Source: an uncultured Lacinutrix sp. (lineage in GTDB: Bacteria > Bacteroidota > Bacteroidia > Flavobacteriales > Flavobacteriaceae). From it: 64,000 nt of DNA. The position numbers and the translations under genes are program-made. Positions 54,276-63,820 of the stretch are shown here, one piece after another (position 1 is the stretch's first letter; each line of letters opens with the position of its first letter). The notes beneath the pieces were generated by a model. That model had not been told where the DNA came from. It made no database searches and worked only from the letters and a program-made list of their open reading frames with translations. The stretch is taken from contig NZ_CANMRQ010000002.1 in the NCBI RefSeq assembly GCF_947500325.1, positions 248,001-312,000 on the forward strand, read 5' to 3'.

Positions 54276-55592
54276 ATGAAAAATAAAATTTTAAAAATAT
54301 TCTTTTTTGGGCTAGTTGTATTGTTTGCTGGCTGTGAATTAGATGAAGTTGAGAATCCAAACGCTCCTACAGTGGGAAGTTTTGAAAATGGAGCTAGTCA
54401 AGCAGATGTTCAATTATTAGCAGTTGGATTAGAGGCTGTTATGAGAAATGATTTAGCATTTCATTATGATACAGTAAGTATTTTAGGTAGAGAATATTAT
54501 GATTTAACAGGTGTGGATCCTCGCTATACAGGAGAGATTTTAAAAGGGCCATTAGATAATAATGGGTTTTTAACAACCCGATCTTATGCTGCATGGTATA
54601 AAGTTGTGCAATCTGCAAATGTGTTAATTACTGCAGTGCAAAATTCTTCAGCTGGATTTACTAGCGATGTTAAAGATAGTTATTTTGGCTATGCTAAAAC
54701 TTTAAAAGCTTACGCATTATTAATGGTTGCAAATAGACAGTATAATAATGGTATTAGATTAGATACTGCAGATGCTGATAACCTTGGGCCTTTTGTTGGT
54801 TATGACGAAGCATTAACAGGAATTATGAATTTATTGAATGAAGCAAATACAGATCTTTCAACAGCTTCTGCAGATTTCGATTTTAATATTAGTACTGGTT
54901 TTGCAGGGTTTAATTCAGCAACTACTTATAGACAATTTAATAGAGCTTTAGCAGCTAGAGTTGCTTTATATCAGGGGAATAATACAATGGTGCTATCTTT
55001 GTTAAACGATTCGTTTTTTGATATTAATGGCGACTTATTTAATGGCCCTGCCCATATTTTTGGATTAACAGGGAATGATATAGCTAATACTCAATTTCAT
55101 GTTCCTGATCAGTCTGGGCAAGAATTTATGATTCATGACTCTTGGATAGCAGATGCTGAAGCAGGTGACTCAAGAGTAACAGATAAATCTTTTCAACTTA
55201 CGGGAGGAACAACAACGTTTGATGGCTTGTCTGCAGATTATCAAATAGCGGTTTATGATTCTAATACTGATCCTGTATATTTAATTAGAAATGAGGAGCT
55301 TATATTAATGTATGCAGAGGCTAATATAGGAGTGAATAATACAGAGACTGTAGTTGCTTTAAATACGATTAGAAATGCTGCAGGATTAGGAAATTATTCT
55401 GGTAGTACAACAGATGCTACAGAGTTATTAGATGAGGTTTTAAATCAAAGACGTTATTCATTGTTAGCTGAAGGTCATAGATGGATCGATTTAAGAAGAT
55501 TGAATAGATTAAACGCTACTAATATTCCTCTTGATAGAACAGGTGATAATATTATTGATGCATTTCCAACACCATTTACTGAAAACCAATAG
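54276..55592 (+). CDS. SusD/RagB-family nutrient-binding lipoprotein
   Basis: 438 residues. Lipoprotein signal ends VVLFAGC (Cys20). Helical TPR-like SusD scaffold (SQADVQLLAVGLEAVMRN, YFGYAKTLKAYALLMVANRQ) and the conserved C-terminal SusD/RagB part YLIRNEELILMYAEANI and LLAEGHRWIDLRRLNRL. Sits on the cell surface as the lid of the SusC channel. Last gene of the pair, ending before a strong terminator. Shorter than classical SusD (~550), as in many peptide- or small-glycan-type systems. Confidence 0.93.
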   Translation: MKNKILKIFFFGLVVLFAGCELDEVENPNAPTVGSFENGASQADVQLLAVGLEAVMRNDLAFHYDTVSILGREYYDLTGVDPRYTGEILKGPLDNNGFLTTRSYAAWYKVVQSANVLITAVQNSSAGFTSDVKDSYFGYAKTLKAYALLMVANRQYNNGIRLDTADADNLGPFVGYDEALTGIMNLLNEANTDLSTASADFDFNISTGFAGFNSATTYRQFNRALAARVALYQGNNTMVLSLLNDSFFDINGDLFNGPAHIFGLTGNDIANTQFHVPDQSGQEFMIHDSWIADAEAGDSRVTDKSFQLTGGTTTFDGLSADYQIAVYDSNTDPVYLIRNEELILMYAEANIGVNNTETVVALNTIRNAAGLGNYSGSTTDATELLDEVLNQRRYSLLAEGHRWIDLRRLNRLNATNIPLDRTGDNIIDAFPTPFTENQ

Positions 55593-55611
55593 TATTTAAT
55601 ATAAACTAAAT

Positions 55612-55645
55612 AAAAAATCCGAAGTTTTAACTTCGGATTTTTTTG
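55612..55645. terminator. Bidirectional intrinsic terminator (SusD / RND permease)
   Basis: AAAAATCCGAAGTT, TT, AACTTCGGATTTTT: perfect stem with A and T tracts between convergent genes. Confidence 0.92.
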
Positions 55646-55656
55646 TTTAAATTAAT

Positions 55657-58600
55657 TTACTTGTCTAACGCTAAATTAGTATTGTTTTCAAGTTGTTCTG
55701 TGTTTTCTTCATAGACAAATGTTTCTTTTGGAGTTGTTTGTTTCCTTAGCCACATTTTTAAACTCATAGATAAATAGAATAGTATTGGCACAACAATTAA
55801 CGTTAAAAAAGTTGCTACAATTAACCCGTAGATTACTGTCCAGGCTAATGGACCCCAAAAGATAACATTATCTCCTCCAAAATAAATATGTGGATTGAAT
55901 TCACTAAATAATGTAAAGAAATTTATATTTAAACCAATAGCTAAAGGAATTAAGCCTAATATGGTTGTTATTGCGGTTAATAAAACTGGTCGTAAACGCG
56001 CTTTACCAGCTAAGATAATAGCATTTAGTAAATCTTGTTTTTCAAGATAATCAGCTTTATCTAATCCTAAATCATTTTTCTTTCTGTCTATTAATAATTG
56101 CGTATAATCGAGTAATACTACACCATTATTTACTACAATTCCTGCGAGAGATATAATTCCCATCATAGTCATCATAATAACAAAAGGAGATCCAGATATA
56201 ACAATACCTCCAAAAACTCCAATTAAACTTAAGAAAATTGCAATCATTATAATTGTTGGTTTAGAAATTGAGTTGAATTGGAAAATTAAGATTAAGAAAA
56301 TTAGAAGTAAACCAGCACCAAAGGCTCCCATTAAAAAGGCCATTTGTTTATTCTGTTCCTCAATTTGCCCTGTGTAATCGATCTTAATCGTATTAGGTAA
56401 ATTGTTATAATTTTTCATTTCCTCTTGAATTTGAGCGACAGCAGCAGCGGCATCTGTAAACCCAGGTGCTAAAGCAGAATATACTGTTACAACACGTTTA
56501 GTGTCTCTATGTTTAATAGCGCTAAAACCAGAACTGTTTTTTTGTTTAGCAACTGTAGAAATAGGGATTTCCCTAATTTGACCAGATGCCATATCTCTAA
56601 AAATAATTTTCTGATTAAAAATGGCACTTGTATTATAGCGGTTATCTTCGTTGAAACGAACATAAATATCATAATCTTCACCACTTTCTTTATAAATTCC
56701 TGCTTTGGCTCCAAAAATAGAGTTACGTAATTGTTGTCCAACTTGGCTTGAACTAACACCTAATTCACCCGCTTTTTCACGATCTACAACAACTTGCATT
56801 GCTGGCTTGTCTTTATTGACGTCAATTTTTAATTCATCAATAGCATCAATGTTTTTAGAGTTAATAAACTCACGCATTAATTCTGCAGTATTAATAAGCT
56901 CGTTATAGTCATCACCTTCTAATTCTATATTAATTGGTGCTCCTGCTGGTGGGCCATTAGCATCTTTTTCTACCGAAATTAGAACACCAGGATAAATACC
57001 TACTAAAGATTCTTGAACTTTTTTTAGTAACTCTTGGCTATCGGCTCCATTTCTATATTTATATTCACGCATGGATGCAGTAATTTTACCTTTATGGGGC
57101 ATTTCGGCAGCAGATCCGCCATCAGTTTGTGGGTTTCCTGCACCTTCACCAACTTGAGAAACAGCACTTTCTACTAAGAAATTTTCGCCATCTTTAACAT
57201 ATTCTGATGCGTTTATAATACTATAAACTTTGTTTTCAATTTCTTTAGTAATACTATTAGTCCTATCAATATCTGTCCCTTGAGGATACTCTATATATAC
57301 AATAATTTGATTTGGTTTGTTTTCAGGAAAGAACTCAATCTTTGTTCGCTGCGAAGCGACTGAACCTCCAAATGACATAAATGCTCCCAATAATAAAATA
57401 AAAGTTAAAATAGTTATAACCGCTGGTCGTTTACCTTTTAAGGCAGTTGTAATTTTTCTTTCATACCAATTTTCAAGCCTTACTAAGGTTTTGTTTTGAA
57501 AACGATTAGCCATTTTCCTTAAAATTAAACGATATACCCATAACATAATAGCTGTAAAAATCATTAGGGTACCAAGAGCTCTATAGTCTCCGCCAAAAAT
57601 TAGTATTGTCAATCCAATACCTGCAACAATAACAGAAGTCTTTATAATCTTTTTTAAAGGCATTTCTTTGTCTTCAGTGGTCATAAATTGAGACACTAAA
57701 ACTGAGTTGAAGAAAATGGCAACAAACAATGATGAGCCTAAAACTACTGATAGTGTTATAGGGAAATATTTCATAAATTGCCCCATAACTCCGGGCCATA
57801 ATCCTAATGGAATAAATGCAGCTACTGTTGTTAATGTTGAAATAATAATAGGGAAAGCAATTTCTCCAATTCCTTTTTTTGCAGCAGAGATACGACTTAA
57901 ACCTTCTTTTTCCATCAATCGATAGACGTTTTCTACTACTACAATACCATTGTCAACAAGCATTCCAAGTCCCATAATTAATCCAAAAAGAATCATGGTA
58001 TTCATTGTGTAGCCTAGTAGGTTTAATATCATTAAAGACATAAACATAGACATAGGTATAGCAAAACCTACAAATAATGCATTTTTGAACCCTAAAAAGA
58101 ACATTAAAACAGTTACAACTAATATGATACCGAATATAATATTGTTAACTAGATCATCTACTTGGCCAATAGTTTTTGAGGATTGATTATTGGTAATAGT
58201 AACTTTTAGATCTGTTGGAAAAACATTTTCTATGGCTTTAGCAACAATTACTTCTGTTTGATCTGCAGCAGCAACCATGTTTTTTCCTGCTCGTTTTTTA
58301 ACATCAAGCATAACTACTCGATCACCTAATTCACGAGCAAAAGTAGTACGGTCTTTTTCCTTAAAAGTTACAGTTGCAACATCTTTAAGATAAATAGGGC
58401 TATTGTTTTCAGATTTTATAACAAAGTTTTCTAACTCAGATGGTTTTTCTATTTCACCAATAATTCTAATAGTTCTTCTTTGTCCACTAGTTTTTAAATT
58501 ACCTGCAGACATAGTCATATTGCCATTACCTACAGCACTAATTATGTCATTGAAATTAACTTTAGAAGCCATCATTTTATAGATGTCTACAGCTATTTCA

Positions 58601-59205
58601 ACTTCTTTTTCTTGTGCGCCTCTAATGTCTACTTTTTTAATTTCTTCTAAGTCTTCAATTTCATTTTCAAGATATTCACCGTACTCTTTAAGTTTAGCTA
58701 CTGGATAATCTCCAGAAATATTAATATTAAGTATAGGCATTTCTTCACTCATACTTAATTCAAAGACATTGGGTTCTACTTTAGCACCATTAAAAGTTGG
58801 CCAATCTTCTCCCGATGTTACAGAATCTATTTCATCTTTTACTTTTTGCTTTGCTTGCTCTACAGTTATTTTTTCGTCAAATTCTACAATAATCATAGAA
58901 TAATCTTCTTGAGAAGTAGAAGTGATTTCAACTTTATTACTTACAAGATTGAGTTTTTCTTCTAGAGGATCTGTAATTAATTTTTCTATATCTTCTGCAG
59001 TGTTTCCAGGGAACAAAGAGCTTACATAAATTTTTGTTTCTTTAATTTCAGGGAAATTCTCACGAGCCATACTAAAATAGGCCGATATACCTAAAAATAA
59101 TATAAGAGCCATAGCCACATACATTGTTGTTTTATTGTCTATAGCCCATGAAGACAGGCCGAACTCCTTGTCAACTTGCTTGTTTCTTTTCTTATTCTTT
59201 GCCAT
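55657..59205 (-). CDS. Efflux RND transporter permease
   Basis: 1182 residues, somewhat longer than the usual ~1040 of AcrB/HAE1-type pumps because of extra membrane-proximal sequence near 520-600. Two RND halves, each with a large periplasmic loop and six helices. LGMLVDNGIVVVENVYRLME (TM4, with the Asp of the proton relay) and ISLAGIVVNNGVVLLDYTQ (second half) are diagnostic. Last gene of the TetR-TolC-adaptor-permease operon, 5 bp after the adaptor. Substrate not predictable; acriflavine- or drug-type efflux is most likely. Confidence 0.94.
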   Translation of the reverse strand: MAKNKKRNKQVDKEFGLSSWAIDNKTTMYVAMALILFLGISAYFSMARENFPEIKETKIYVSSLFPGNTAEDIEKLITDPLEEKLNLVSNKVEITSTSQEDYSMIIVEFDEKITVEQAKQKVKDEIDSVTSGEDWPTFNGAKVEPNVFELSMSEEMPILNINISGDYPVAKLKEYGEYLENEIEDLEEIKKVDIRGAQEKEVEIAVDIYKMMASKVNFNDIISAVGNGNMTMSAGNLKTSGQRRTIRIIGEIEKPSELENFVIKSENNSPIYLKDVATVTFKEKDRTTFARELGDRVVMLDVKKRAGKNMVAAADQTEVIVAKAIENVFPTDLKVTITNNQSSKTIGQVDDLVNNIIFGIILVVTVLMFFLGFKNALFVGFAIPMSMFMSLMILNLLGYTMNTMILFGLIMGLGMLVDNGIVVVENVYRLMEKEGLSRISAAKKGIGEIAFPIIISTLTTVAAFIPLGLWPGVMGQFMKYFPITLSVVLGSSLFVAIFFNSVLVSQFMTTEDKEMPLKKIIKTSVIVAGIGLTILIFGGDYRALGTLMIFTAIMLWVYRLILRKMANRFQNKTLVRLENWYERKITTALKGKRPAVITILTFILLLGAFMSFGGSVASQRTKIEFFPENKPNQIIVYIEYPQGTDIDRTNSITKEIENKVYSIINASEYVKDGENFLVESAVSQVGEGAGNPQTDGGSAAEMPHKGKITASMREYKYRNGADSQELLKKVQESLVGIYPGVLISVEKDANGPPAGAPINIELEGDDYNELINTAELMREFINSKNIDAIDELKIDVNKDKPAMQVVVDREKAGELGVSSSQVGQQLRNSIFGAKAGIYKESGEDYDIYVRFNEDNRYNTSAIFNQKIIFRDMASGQIREIPISTVAKQKNSSGFSAIKHRDTKRVVTVYSALAPGFTDAAAAVAQIQEEMKNYNNLPNTIKIDYTGQIEEQNKQMAFLMGAFGAGLLLIFLILIFQFNSISKPTIIMIAIFLSLIGVFGGIVISGSPFVIMMTMMGIISLAGIVVNNGVVLLDYTQLLIDRKKNDLGLDKADYLEKQDLLNAIILAGKARLRPVLLTAITTILGLIPLAIGLNINFFTLFSEFNPHIYFGGDNVIFWGPLAWTVIYGLIVATFLTLIVVPILFYLSMSLKMWLRKQTTPKETFVYEENTEQLENNTNLALDK

Positions 59206-59210
59206 AATTA

Positions 59211-60380
59211 TTATGATTTAGAATTAATTATTTGCACTTTCTGACCATCTTTTACACTTCTAGCTCCTTCTTGAATGATTTCGGCATTATTTTCAATACC
59301 TTTTAATACCTCAATAACATCTCCTTGGGTTTTTCCTGTTTCAATAATGATTTTTTTAGCTATAGCTATGCTATCTTTTCTGTCTGTTAGTATATAGATG
59401 TATTGCTCTCCTGCAGCATTTTCAGAAATAATATTTTGAGGAACTAATAATGCTTTTTCATTAGTATAATCGTTAATTTTTAATTTAGCCGTTAAGTTTG
59501 GTTTAATGTTTCCTTTTTTATTTGGGACTGCAATTTCTACATTAAATGTTCTGTTTGCGGGATTAATAAAATTACCAGTTTGACGCACTTTAGAATTAAG
59601 TGTTTCTCCTAAAACAGGAAAATTAACTTCTACATTTTTATTTTTTGTAACGTTAGAAATATAGCGTTCTGGAACATCTACCGAAATATACATGTCTTTA
59701 AGGTTAACAATACGCATTAATGCTGTTTGACTTGGAGCAACGACGCTACCTTGTTCTGTTATAACATCATCAATAACACCTGTAAATGGAGCTCTAACGG
59801 CAGTTTTGTTTAATTGACTTTGTAATTGTTTTACAGCTTCTACTTGGCTTTCGTAAGCGGATTTAGATTGCAAATATTGAATTTCACTACCTATTTTTTG
59901 ATCCCAAAGACGTTTTTGTCTTTCGTAAGTTGTTTTAGCTAAATCGGCTTGAATTTGAAGTTGTGTAACTTGTTGGCTCAAACCACCATCATCTATTCTT
60001 GCTAATAATTGACCTTTAGATACACGTTGACCTTCTTTAACAAAAACCTGTCTTAAGATGCCTCCCATTTCTGGAGTAATTACTAAATTTTGATCTGTAG
60101 CAACATTGCCTTGAAGTTCTAAAAAATGCTCGAATTTCTCTGCTTTTGTTATAAATGTTGTAATTAACGGGAGTTTTTTCTCTGGAGTTAATTCATCTAT
60201 TTTTGAATCGATAGTTTCTAGTTTGGCATTTATTTCTTGTTGTTGTGCTACTAACTTATCGCGTTCTGCTTTTATTGCTTTAATATCTGTAGTTTTAGTG
60301 ATATCAAATTTAGCTGTTGATTTATCACCACAACTAGTAATTACTAGTGTGAGGATTAATAATGTGAAGATATTTTTCAT
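59211..60380 (-). CDS. RND efflux periplasmic adaptor (membrane fusion) lipoprotein
   Basis: 389 residues from MKNIFTLLILTLVITSCGD, a lipoprotein signal with Cys17; the frame runs 16 codons further upstream into the end of TolC, but that lacks the signal. A short coiled coil (about 35-60, AERDKLVAQQQEINAKLE) precedes the barrel-sandwich domain (GILRQVFVKEGQRVSKGQLL ... APFTGVIDDVITEQGSVV), hairpin and beta-barrel domains typical of MFP subunits. Bridges the permease and the TolC channel. Confidence 0.93.
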   Translation of the reverse strand: MKNIFTLLILTLVITSCGDKSTAKFDITKTTDIKAIKAERDKLVAQQQEINAKLETIDSKIDELTPEKKLPLITTFITKAEKFEHFLELQGNVATDQNLVITPEMGGILRQVFVKEGQRVSKGQLLARIDDGGLSQQVTQLQIQADLAKTTYERQKRLWDQKIGSEIQYLQSKSAYESQVEAVKQLQSQLNKTAVRAPFTGVIDDVITEQGSVVAPSQTALMRIVNLKDMYISVDVPERYISNVTKNKNVEVNFPVLGETLNSKVRQTGNFINPANRTFNVEIAVPNKKGNIKPNLTAKLKINDYTNEKALLVPQNIISENAAGEQYIYILTDRKDSIAIAKKIIIETGKTQGDVIEVLKGIENNAEIIQEGARSVKDGQKVQIINSKS

Positions 60381-60408
60381 TGTATTGTGGTGTTTCTTTA
60401 TTGATTGA

Positions 60409-61722
60409 TTAATTTTTTGATGTATCATTTAAAACGGTTTCCAATGCAGCTTTTTTACTAATAACATCAAGCATAGTTTGTAATAATTCATTTTGGGCTT
60501 GATATAATTGTGTTTGCGCTTGGCGAAGCTCGAAACTTGTGGCGATACCTTCAAAAAACTTGGTTTGATTTTTTTTCTCTATACGTTCAGCTAGATCTAA
60601 GTTTTCTTTTTTGTTTTCATAATCTTCAATAGCAAATTGATAATCACTTTTTGCTGATGCTATTTGAAGTTTTAATTGTTGTTCTGTTTCTGTTAAATTT
60701 ATTTCCGCTTTTTCTAAGTTTATCTTTGCTCTTTGAGTAGCGGCTTTTCTCATTCCAGAACTAAAGATCGGTACGTTTAAACTTACCCCAAAAAGAGATG
60801 AGCCAAACCATTTTTCTCCAGTGTTAGTAAAATTGAAAGATTCCCTATTAGCTACATAACCTCCGTTTAAGAAGGCACTTAATCTTGGTAAACCTTTACT
60901 TTTTTCAAGCTTTACTAGTAGCTCTTTAGCAGTTTTGTCGTTGTTTGCAATTTTATAATCTATTGTATTTGTGACGTCATTTTTAGACTCTAATAATGAA
61001 AGACTAATATTCTGAGCTGTTAATAATTCTAAATTTTCGGTTAATTCAGTTTTTGCATTTATATCTTTCCCTATTGTTAGATTGAACATTTGATAGGCTA
61101 AATCGCGAAGTCTCTTAACATTGCTCATGTTACTTTTTACTCCAGATAAAGTAATTTTAAGTTGTTCTACACTTTCCTCTTCTTCTAAGCCATTTTCATA
61201 AATCTTTGTTATATCAAATAAGTTCTTTTCTAATACTGTAATGTTGCGTTCTAGTATTTTTAAGCTTTCTTCAGCTAAAAGAATATTCCCATAAGCATCA
61301 ATAACAGCTTTTCTAATTTCTAAATCGGTTTTTTCTTTAGCATTTTTTGAGATTTCTAAAAAGACTTTAGCAGATTGTAAGCCAACTAAATAAGAGCCGT
61401 CAAAAAGTAATTGAGAAAGAGTGGCCGTAGCAGTTAGAGACTGTTTTGGTCCAGCTTCAATAGTTTGATCTCCAAAAACAAAAACATTTCTTTTTAATGC
61501 ATTTTGGTAATCTACTGTTGCATTGAGTTGAGGTAAGCCTGTAGCTGTAGTTTCCCATTTTTGTTTAACAGCAGCTTCAATGTCGAGCGCTGCATTTTTT
61601 GCATTTCGATTGTTTTCTAAAGCATAATCTATTGCTTCTTGTAAAGTAAAATTGCTCTTGTTTTCTTGAGAATAACCAAAAGAAAATAGTAGAGTAATTA
61701 GAATAATAATTAAGTTTTTCAT
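60409..61722 (-). CDS. TolC-family outer-membrane efflux protein
   Basis: 437 residues. Signal peptide (LFSFGYSQ), then two OEP repeats with the expected long helical pattern (NFTLQEAIDYALENNRNAKN at the start of the first; ATQRAKINLEKAEINLTETE in the second). Forms the exit duct of the RND pump. Its ATG overlaps the TetR stop (ATGA), so regulator and channel are translationally coupled and the regulator is the first gene of the pump operon. Confidence 0.93.
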   Translation of the reverse strand: MKNLIIILITLLFSFGYSQENKSNFTLQEAIDYALENNRNAKNAALDIEAAVKQKWETTATGLPQLNATVDYQNALKRNVFVFGDQTIEAGPKQSLTATATLSQLLFDGSYLVGLQSAKVFLEISKNAKEKTDLEIRKAVIDAYGNILLAEESLKILERNITVLEKNLFDITKIYENGLEEEESVEQLKITLSGVKSNMSNVKRLRDLAYQMFNLTIGKDINAKTELTENLELLTAQNISLSLLESKNDVTNTIDYKIANNDKTAKELLVKLEKSKGLPRLSAFLNGGYVANRESFNFTNTGEKWFGSSLFGVSLNVPIFSSGMRKAATQRAKINLEKAEINLTETEQQLKLQIASAKSDYQFAIEDYENKKENLDLAERIEKKNQTKFFEGIATSFELRQAQTQLYQAQNELLQTMLDVISKKAALETVLNDTSKN

Positions 61723-62333
61723 TCTATTGTTGATTGATTGTTTTTTATTAAAGATGCTAATGTTTCAAGACCTTTAGGAGAACAAATGCCTCTTAAATGG
61801 TATTCTAGATAGTATTCCATAAGCATGTTTTGTGAAAAGATTTTTAGCGGAAATAAGTCGTTGTCTTTAATAGTAATAATTCCAGAAAAATACATTCTTG
61901 AAATAAATTCTACATTAATAGTTTCTCTATATAATTCTAATGCAATTCCTCGTTTTAAATTTTCAATTACACAATCTTGCATAACATCGAATTGTTTTTG
62001 TTTGAGTGATAGAAATATTTTAGGATAATACTTTTGAAGTTGATATTGTGGAGAAGATTTTTCATTCTTAAGATGCTCCATTACAAAGCGTTTTATATCG
62101 TAAATTTCTTCTATTGGGTTCTTTTTTAAGTCACAAATCATATTTATACCAGTAGATATTAATTCGAAAAGTGATAAAGCTGTAGTTTCAACTAATTGTG
62201 TTTTATTGTCAAAATGTTTATAAATAGTTTTTTTAGATATCCCCATTTCATTAGCAATATCATCCATTGTAACACTTTTAAAACCTAGTGTTAAAAACAG
62301 CTCTGTAGACTTATGTATTATTTTTTCTCTCAT
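61719..62333 (-). CDS. TetR/AcrR-family regulator of the RND efflux operon
   Basis: 204 residues. N-terminal TetR HTH (about 10-55: LGFKSVTMDDIANEMGISKK, TIYKHFDNKTQLVE) and an unconserved helical ligand-binding half. First gene of the tetR-tolC-adaptor-permease operon. A perfect 10-bp inverted repeat overlaps its promoter just upstream, so it most likely represses its own operon and is released by a pump substrate. Confidence 0.92.
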   Translation of the reverse strand: MREKIIHKSTELFLTLGFKSVTMDDIANEMGISKKTIYKHFDNKTQLVETTALSLFELISTGINMICDLKKNPIEEIYDIKRFVMEHLKNEKSSPQYQLQKYYPKIFLSLKQKQFDVMQDCVIENLKRGIALELYRETINVEFISRMYFSGIITIKDNDLFPLKIFSQNMLMEYYLEYHLRGICSPKGLETLASLIKNNQSTIE

Positions 62334-62343
62334 AATTTGACTG

Positions 62344-62385
62344 CAAATATACTGCAGGAAACTTTAAAAACATTAAAAGTTTCCT
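62344..62385 (-). promoter_or_regulatory. Promoter and TetR operator of the RND operon
   Basis: AGGAAACTTT (62356-62365) and AAAGTTTCCT (62376-62385) form a perfect 10-bp inverted repeat with a 10-bp spacer. The minus-strand -7 box TATATTTG (62351-62344) is 4 bp away and 11 bp before the regulator ATG. The palindrome covers the -33 to -15 region, the classic place for repression. Confidence 0.75.
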
Positions 62386-62429
62386 AAGTTTTAATAATTT
62401 CTTAACATATGAGATACATTGGGTTTAAT

Positions 62430-62455
62430 TTGTTTAGGTTTTTACATTATTTTTG
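62430..62455 (+). promoter_or_regulatory. Promoter of the polyprenyl synthetase; possibly leaderless transcript
   Basis: TATTTTTG (62448-62455) is an exact TAnnTTTG match and ends 4 bp before the ATG at 62460. TTG at 62430 gives a 15-bp spacer, a little short. The start point would be at or near the ATG. Confidence 0.5.
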
Positions 62456-62459
62456 TGCG

Positions 62460-63434
62460 ATGCAAACAACTCAAGACTACCAAAAAGCATTTATAACGTA
62501 TTTAGAAACATTTTCTAGAGATAGAGAGCCAGAAAACTTATATACTCCTATTAACTATATTTTAAAATTAGGAGGTAAACGCTTACGACCAGTTTTAACA
62601 TTGATGTCTGCCGAGATTTTTGATGTAGATTATAAAAAAGCACTTGATGCAGCTTTAAGTATTGAAGTATTTCATAATTTTTCGTTGGTTCACGATGATA
62701 TTATGGATGCGGCTCCTTTAAGAAGAGGTAAACAAACGGTTCATGAAAAATGGGATGTAAATACTGGTATTCTTTCTGGAGATGCTATGTTAATTTTAGC
62801 ATATCAATTATTTGAAAATTATGACGCAGAGACTTTTGTTGCTTTAGCAAAGTTATTTAGTAAAACAGCTTTAGAAGTGTGCGAAGGACAGCAGTATGAT
62901 GTTGATTTTGAAACTCGAGATGATGTTACCATATTAGAGTATTTAAAAATGATTGAATATAAAACAGCAGTTTTGGTTGGAGCAGCAATGAAAATGGGAG
63001 CTATAGTAGCTAAAGCTTCAGAAGAAGATCAAAATAGTATATATGAATTTGGACGCTTATTAGGAATTGCTTTTCAATTACAAGATGATTATTTAGATGC
63101 TTTTGGTGATCCAGAAACCTTTGGAAAACAGGTTGGAGGAGATATTATTGAGAATAAAAAGACATACCTGTATATAAAAGCAATTGAGTTTTTAAATACT
63201 TCTAAGAGCAAACAATTACAACAATTATTTGGTGTTAGTTTAGAAGACAATGAAGAAAAAATTAATACAGTAAAACAATTTTTTGTTGAAAGTGGATCTG
63301 CAGATGCAACAAAAGAAGAAATTGAAAATTATACAAATAAAGCCTTTTCTGTGTTAGATAGTTTGAGTATTTCTAATGAAAAGAAAGCACTTTTAAAACA
63401 ATTTGGGCATATATTAATGACTAGAAAGGTCTAG
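62460..63434 (+). CDS. Polyprenyl (isoprenyl diphosphate) synthetase
   Basis: 324 residues from MQTTQDYQKAFITYL; an in-frame ATG 51 bp upstream (62409) would lie ahead of the -7 box and is rejected. Both aspartate-rich motifs are present: FARM HDDIMD (SLVHDDIMDAAPLRRGK) and SARM QDDYLD (AFQLQDDYLDAFGDPE). KLGGKRLRPVLTLMS binds IPP. Chain length cannot be fixed from sequence: a geranylgeranyl-type or longer quinone side-chain synthase are both possible. Uses products of the MEP pathway that begins with dxs at 42.1 kb. Followed by a small conserved gene 32 bp downstream. Confidence 0.93.
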   Translation: MQTTQDYQKAFITYLETFSRDREPENLYTPINYILKLGGKRLRPVLTLMSAEIFDVDYKKALDAALSIEVFHNFSLVHDDIMDAAPLRRGKQTVHEKWDVNTGILSGDAMLILAYQLFENYDAETFVALAKLFSKTALEVCEGQQYDVDFETRDDVTILEYLKMIEYKTAVLVGAAMKMGAIVAKASEEDQNSIYEFGRLLGIAFQLQDDYLDAFGDPETFGKQVGGDIIENKKTYLYIKAIEFLNTSKSKQLQQLFGVSLEDNEEKINTVKQFFVESGSADATKEEIENYTNKAFSVLDSLSISNEKKALLKQFGHILMTRKV

Positions 63435-63466
63435 ATTTGTAAATCTTATACAGGTAGACCTATTTT

Positions 63467-63820
63467 ATGAAATTGCCACCAACTTTTGAAGATTTAATAC
63501 TAGAAGCAAATCAATTAGATTTATATAAAAAACTTATAAATCAATTAAATAAAGATTTTTTATACGCTAATATCGATTTAGATTTTAACGAAGAAATATT
63601 GCCTTCTAGTTTAAAGTTGTTGTTGCACGAAACGGTATATAAATTAATTCAAGAAAAGTTTATGGAATACCTTAATCTATTATATATAATAGATGTTCCT
63701 GAGGAAGCTATAAAGAAATTAAACGGTGACGATACAATTGAACTAGCAGCAGAAGTTTCGTTTTTAATTTTAAAACGTGAGTGGCAAAAAGTTTGGTTTC
63801 GAAATAAATATTCTTCTTAA
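63467..63820 (+). CDS. Conserved hypothetical protein next to the polyprenyl synthetase
   Basis: 117 residues, soluble, mostly helical and acidic (LPPTFEDLILEANQLDLYKK ... FLILKREWQKVWFRNKYSS). No motif I recognise. Close spacing to the prenyl synthetase suggests co-transcription. Its stop overlaps the stop of the convergent outer-membrane gene by 4 bp. Confidence 0.7.
   Translation: MKLPPTFEDLILEANQLDLYKKLINQLNKDFLYANIDLDFNEEILPSSLKLLLHETVYKLIQEKFMEYLNLLYIIDVPEEAIKKLNGDDTIELAAEVSFLILKREWQKVWFRNKYSS

Noticed and set aside
55657-59205. Plus-strand frames inside the RND permease gene (56509, 56705, 57317, 57707) and minus frame 56487
   Set aside because: Shadows of a long, continuous, family-typical reading frame.
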